Assembly: GCA_009873635.1 (NCBI GenBank)
Contig: WAHY01000004.1
Span: forward strand, 99,098 to 143,686
Direction: 5' to 3'
Origin: Nitrospinota bacterium
GTDB lineage: Bacteria; Nitrospinota; Nitrospinia; Nitrospinales; VA-1
DNA length: 44,589 nt
A program made the translations under genes and the position numbers. Below are positions 44,386 to 44,589 of this stretch, piece by piece (within the stretch, counting starts at the first letter, position 1; the number at the start of each line of letters is the position of its first letter). A model generated the notes under the pieces. The model saw only the letters and a program-made list of their open reading frames with translations, was not told the origin of the DNA and ran no database searches.

Positions 44386-44589
44386 CGGAAAGGAAGAAAA
44401 GATCGCTTACGGCCAAATAGTTTTTCTATTTTTTCGATGGTTCCTGGCAAGGCAACCACGATGACCGAATCGCCTGCTTCAATGGTGACATCATCATTAG
44501 GCAGTAACATTTCTCCTTTTCTGAGAAGTGCTCCAATGATCGCACCTTTAGGGAAACTGATTTTACCAATTTGCTTATTAACAATCGAT
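44382..44589 (-). CDS. trkA: TrkA potassium-channel regulator, C-terminal end (partial)
   Basis: Only the last 68 residues are in the window; the frame runs off the right edge. The sequence (KISFPKGAIIGALLRKGEM, LPNDDVTIEAGDSVIVVALP) is the RCK_C (TrkA-C) domain, which in the full protein follows a nucleotide-binding RCK_N domain and gates TrkH. The stop overlaps the trkH start (ATGA). Confidence 0.88.
   Translation of the reverse strand, partial: SIVNKQIGKISFPKGAIIGALLRKGEMLLPNDDVTIEAGDSVIVVALPGTIEKIEKLFGRKRSFLPFR

Noticed and set aside
1-44589. CRISPR arrays, transposases, integrases or phage genes
   Set aside because: No regularly spaced repeats and no DDE, tyrosine- or serine-recombinase motifs were seen on either strand.

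Overview
The window reads as a continuous piece of a Gram-negative bacterial chromosome. Base composition is moderate (mid-40s % GC by eye, not computed). Genes are dense, many start codons are preceded by clear AGGAG-type ribosome binding sites, and no phage, transposase or CRISPR is visible. The Gram-negative call rests on AsmA/YhdP-type and TIGR03545/TIGR03546-type envelope genes, a lipobox lipoprotein, exported proteins and a class II fumarase. The combination of a PhoBR-Pst island with very long PstA and PstC, a sodium-pumping oxaloacetate decarboxylase, an NFU-type Fe-S carrier and a RIC-type Fe-S repair protein would fit Nitrospinota or a deltaproteobacterium-like lineage. That placement is inference, not proof.

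Layout. 1-7.1 kb: 3' part of nadA, an EF-hand protein, a cyclic-nucleotide/PAS sensor gene broken by an amber codon, fumC with a 27-residue membrane peptide gene overlapping its stop, an RpoH-like sigma factor, a small membrane protein, a tandem pair of exported paralogues, and an intergenic patch that looks like a dispersed inverted repeat. 7.1-16.6 kb: the complete phosphate island, all on the minus strand, in the order phoB, phoR, pstS, pstC, pstA, pstB, phoU. Direct repeats with 11-bp period (CTAAC-type half-sites) lie upstream of phoB and pstS, and a third copy lies inside the phoR-pstS gap. 16.6-23.3 kb: accessory region with a DUF1566-like protein, a nitrilase-family hydrolase, two convergent pentapeptide-repeat proteins sharing a cysteine C-terminal motif, tRNA-Leu(UAA), inorganic pyrophosphatase, a membrane protein and a glycosyltransferase. 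23.4-35.3 kb: TIGR03546/TIGR03545 pair (TIGR03545 split at an A AAA AAG heptamer), an amidase-like protein, a saccharopine dehydrogenase-family enzyme, NFU and RIC proteins, an aldo/keto reductase, TPR and cNMP-binding proteins, acylphosphatase, an orphan ABC ATPase split at an A AAA AAA heptamer, a CBS protein, a ChaN-PDZ protein, ribosomal protein S21 and RlmB. 35.5-44.6 kb: a 1281-residue AsmA/YhdP-like protein, oxaloacetate decarboxylase alpha-beta-gamma, TrkH and the 3' end of TrkA.

How it fits together. PhoR/PhoB sense and control phosphate import through PstSCAB with PhoU. OadABG couples oxaloacetate decarboxylation to sodium export, and fumarase belongs to the same C4-acid metabolism. 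NFU delivers Fe-S clusters and the RIC protein repairs them. TrkAH imports potassium. AsmA/YhdP and TIGR03545/6 are envelope-associated.

The most notable observations are three genes whose reading frames are interrupted but otherwise intact. One has an in-frame TAG. Two need a -1 shift exactly at poly-A slippery heptamers. Next are the non-enterobacterial Pho-box candidates, which include one that could drive an unannotated transcript of about 230 nt.
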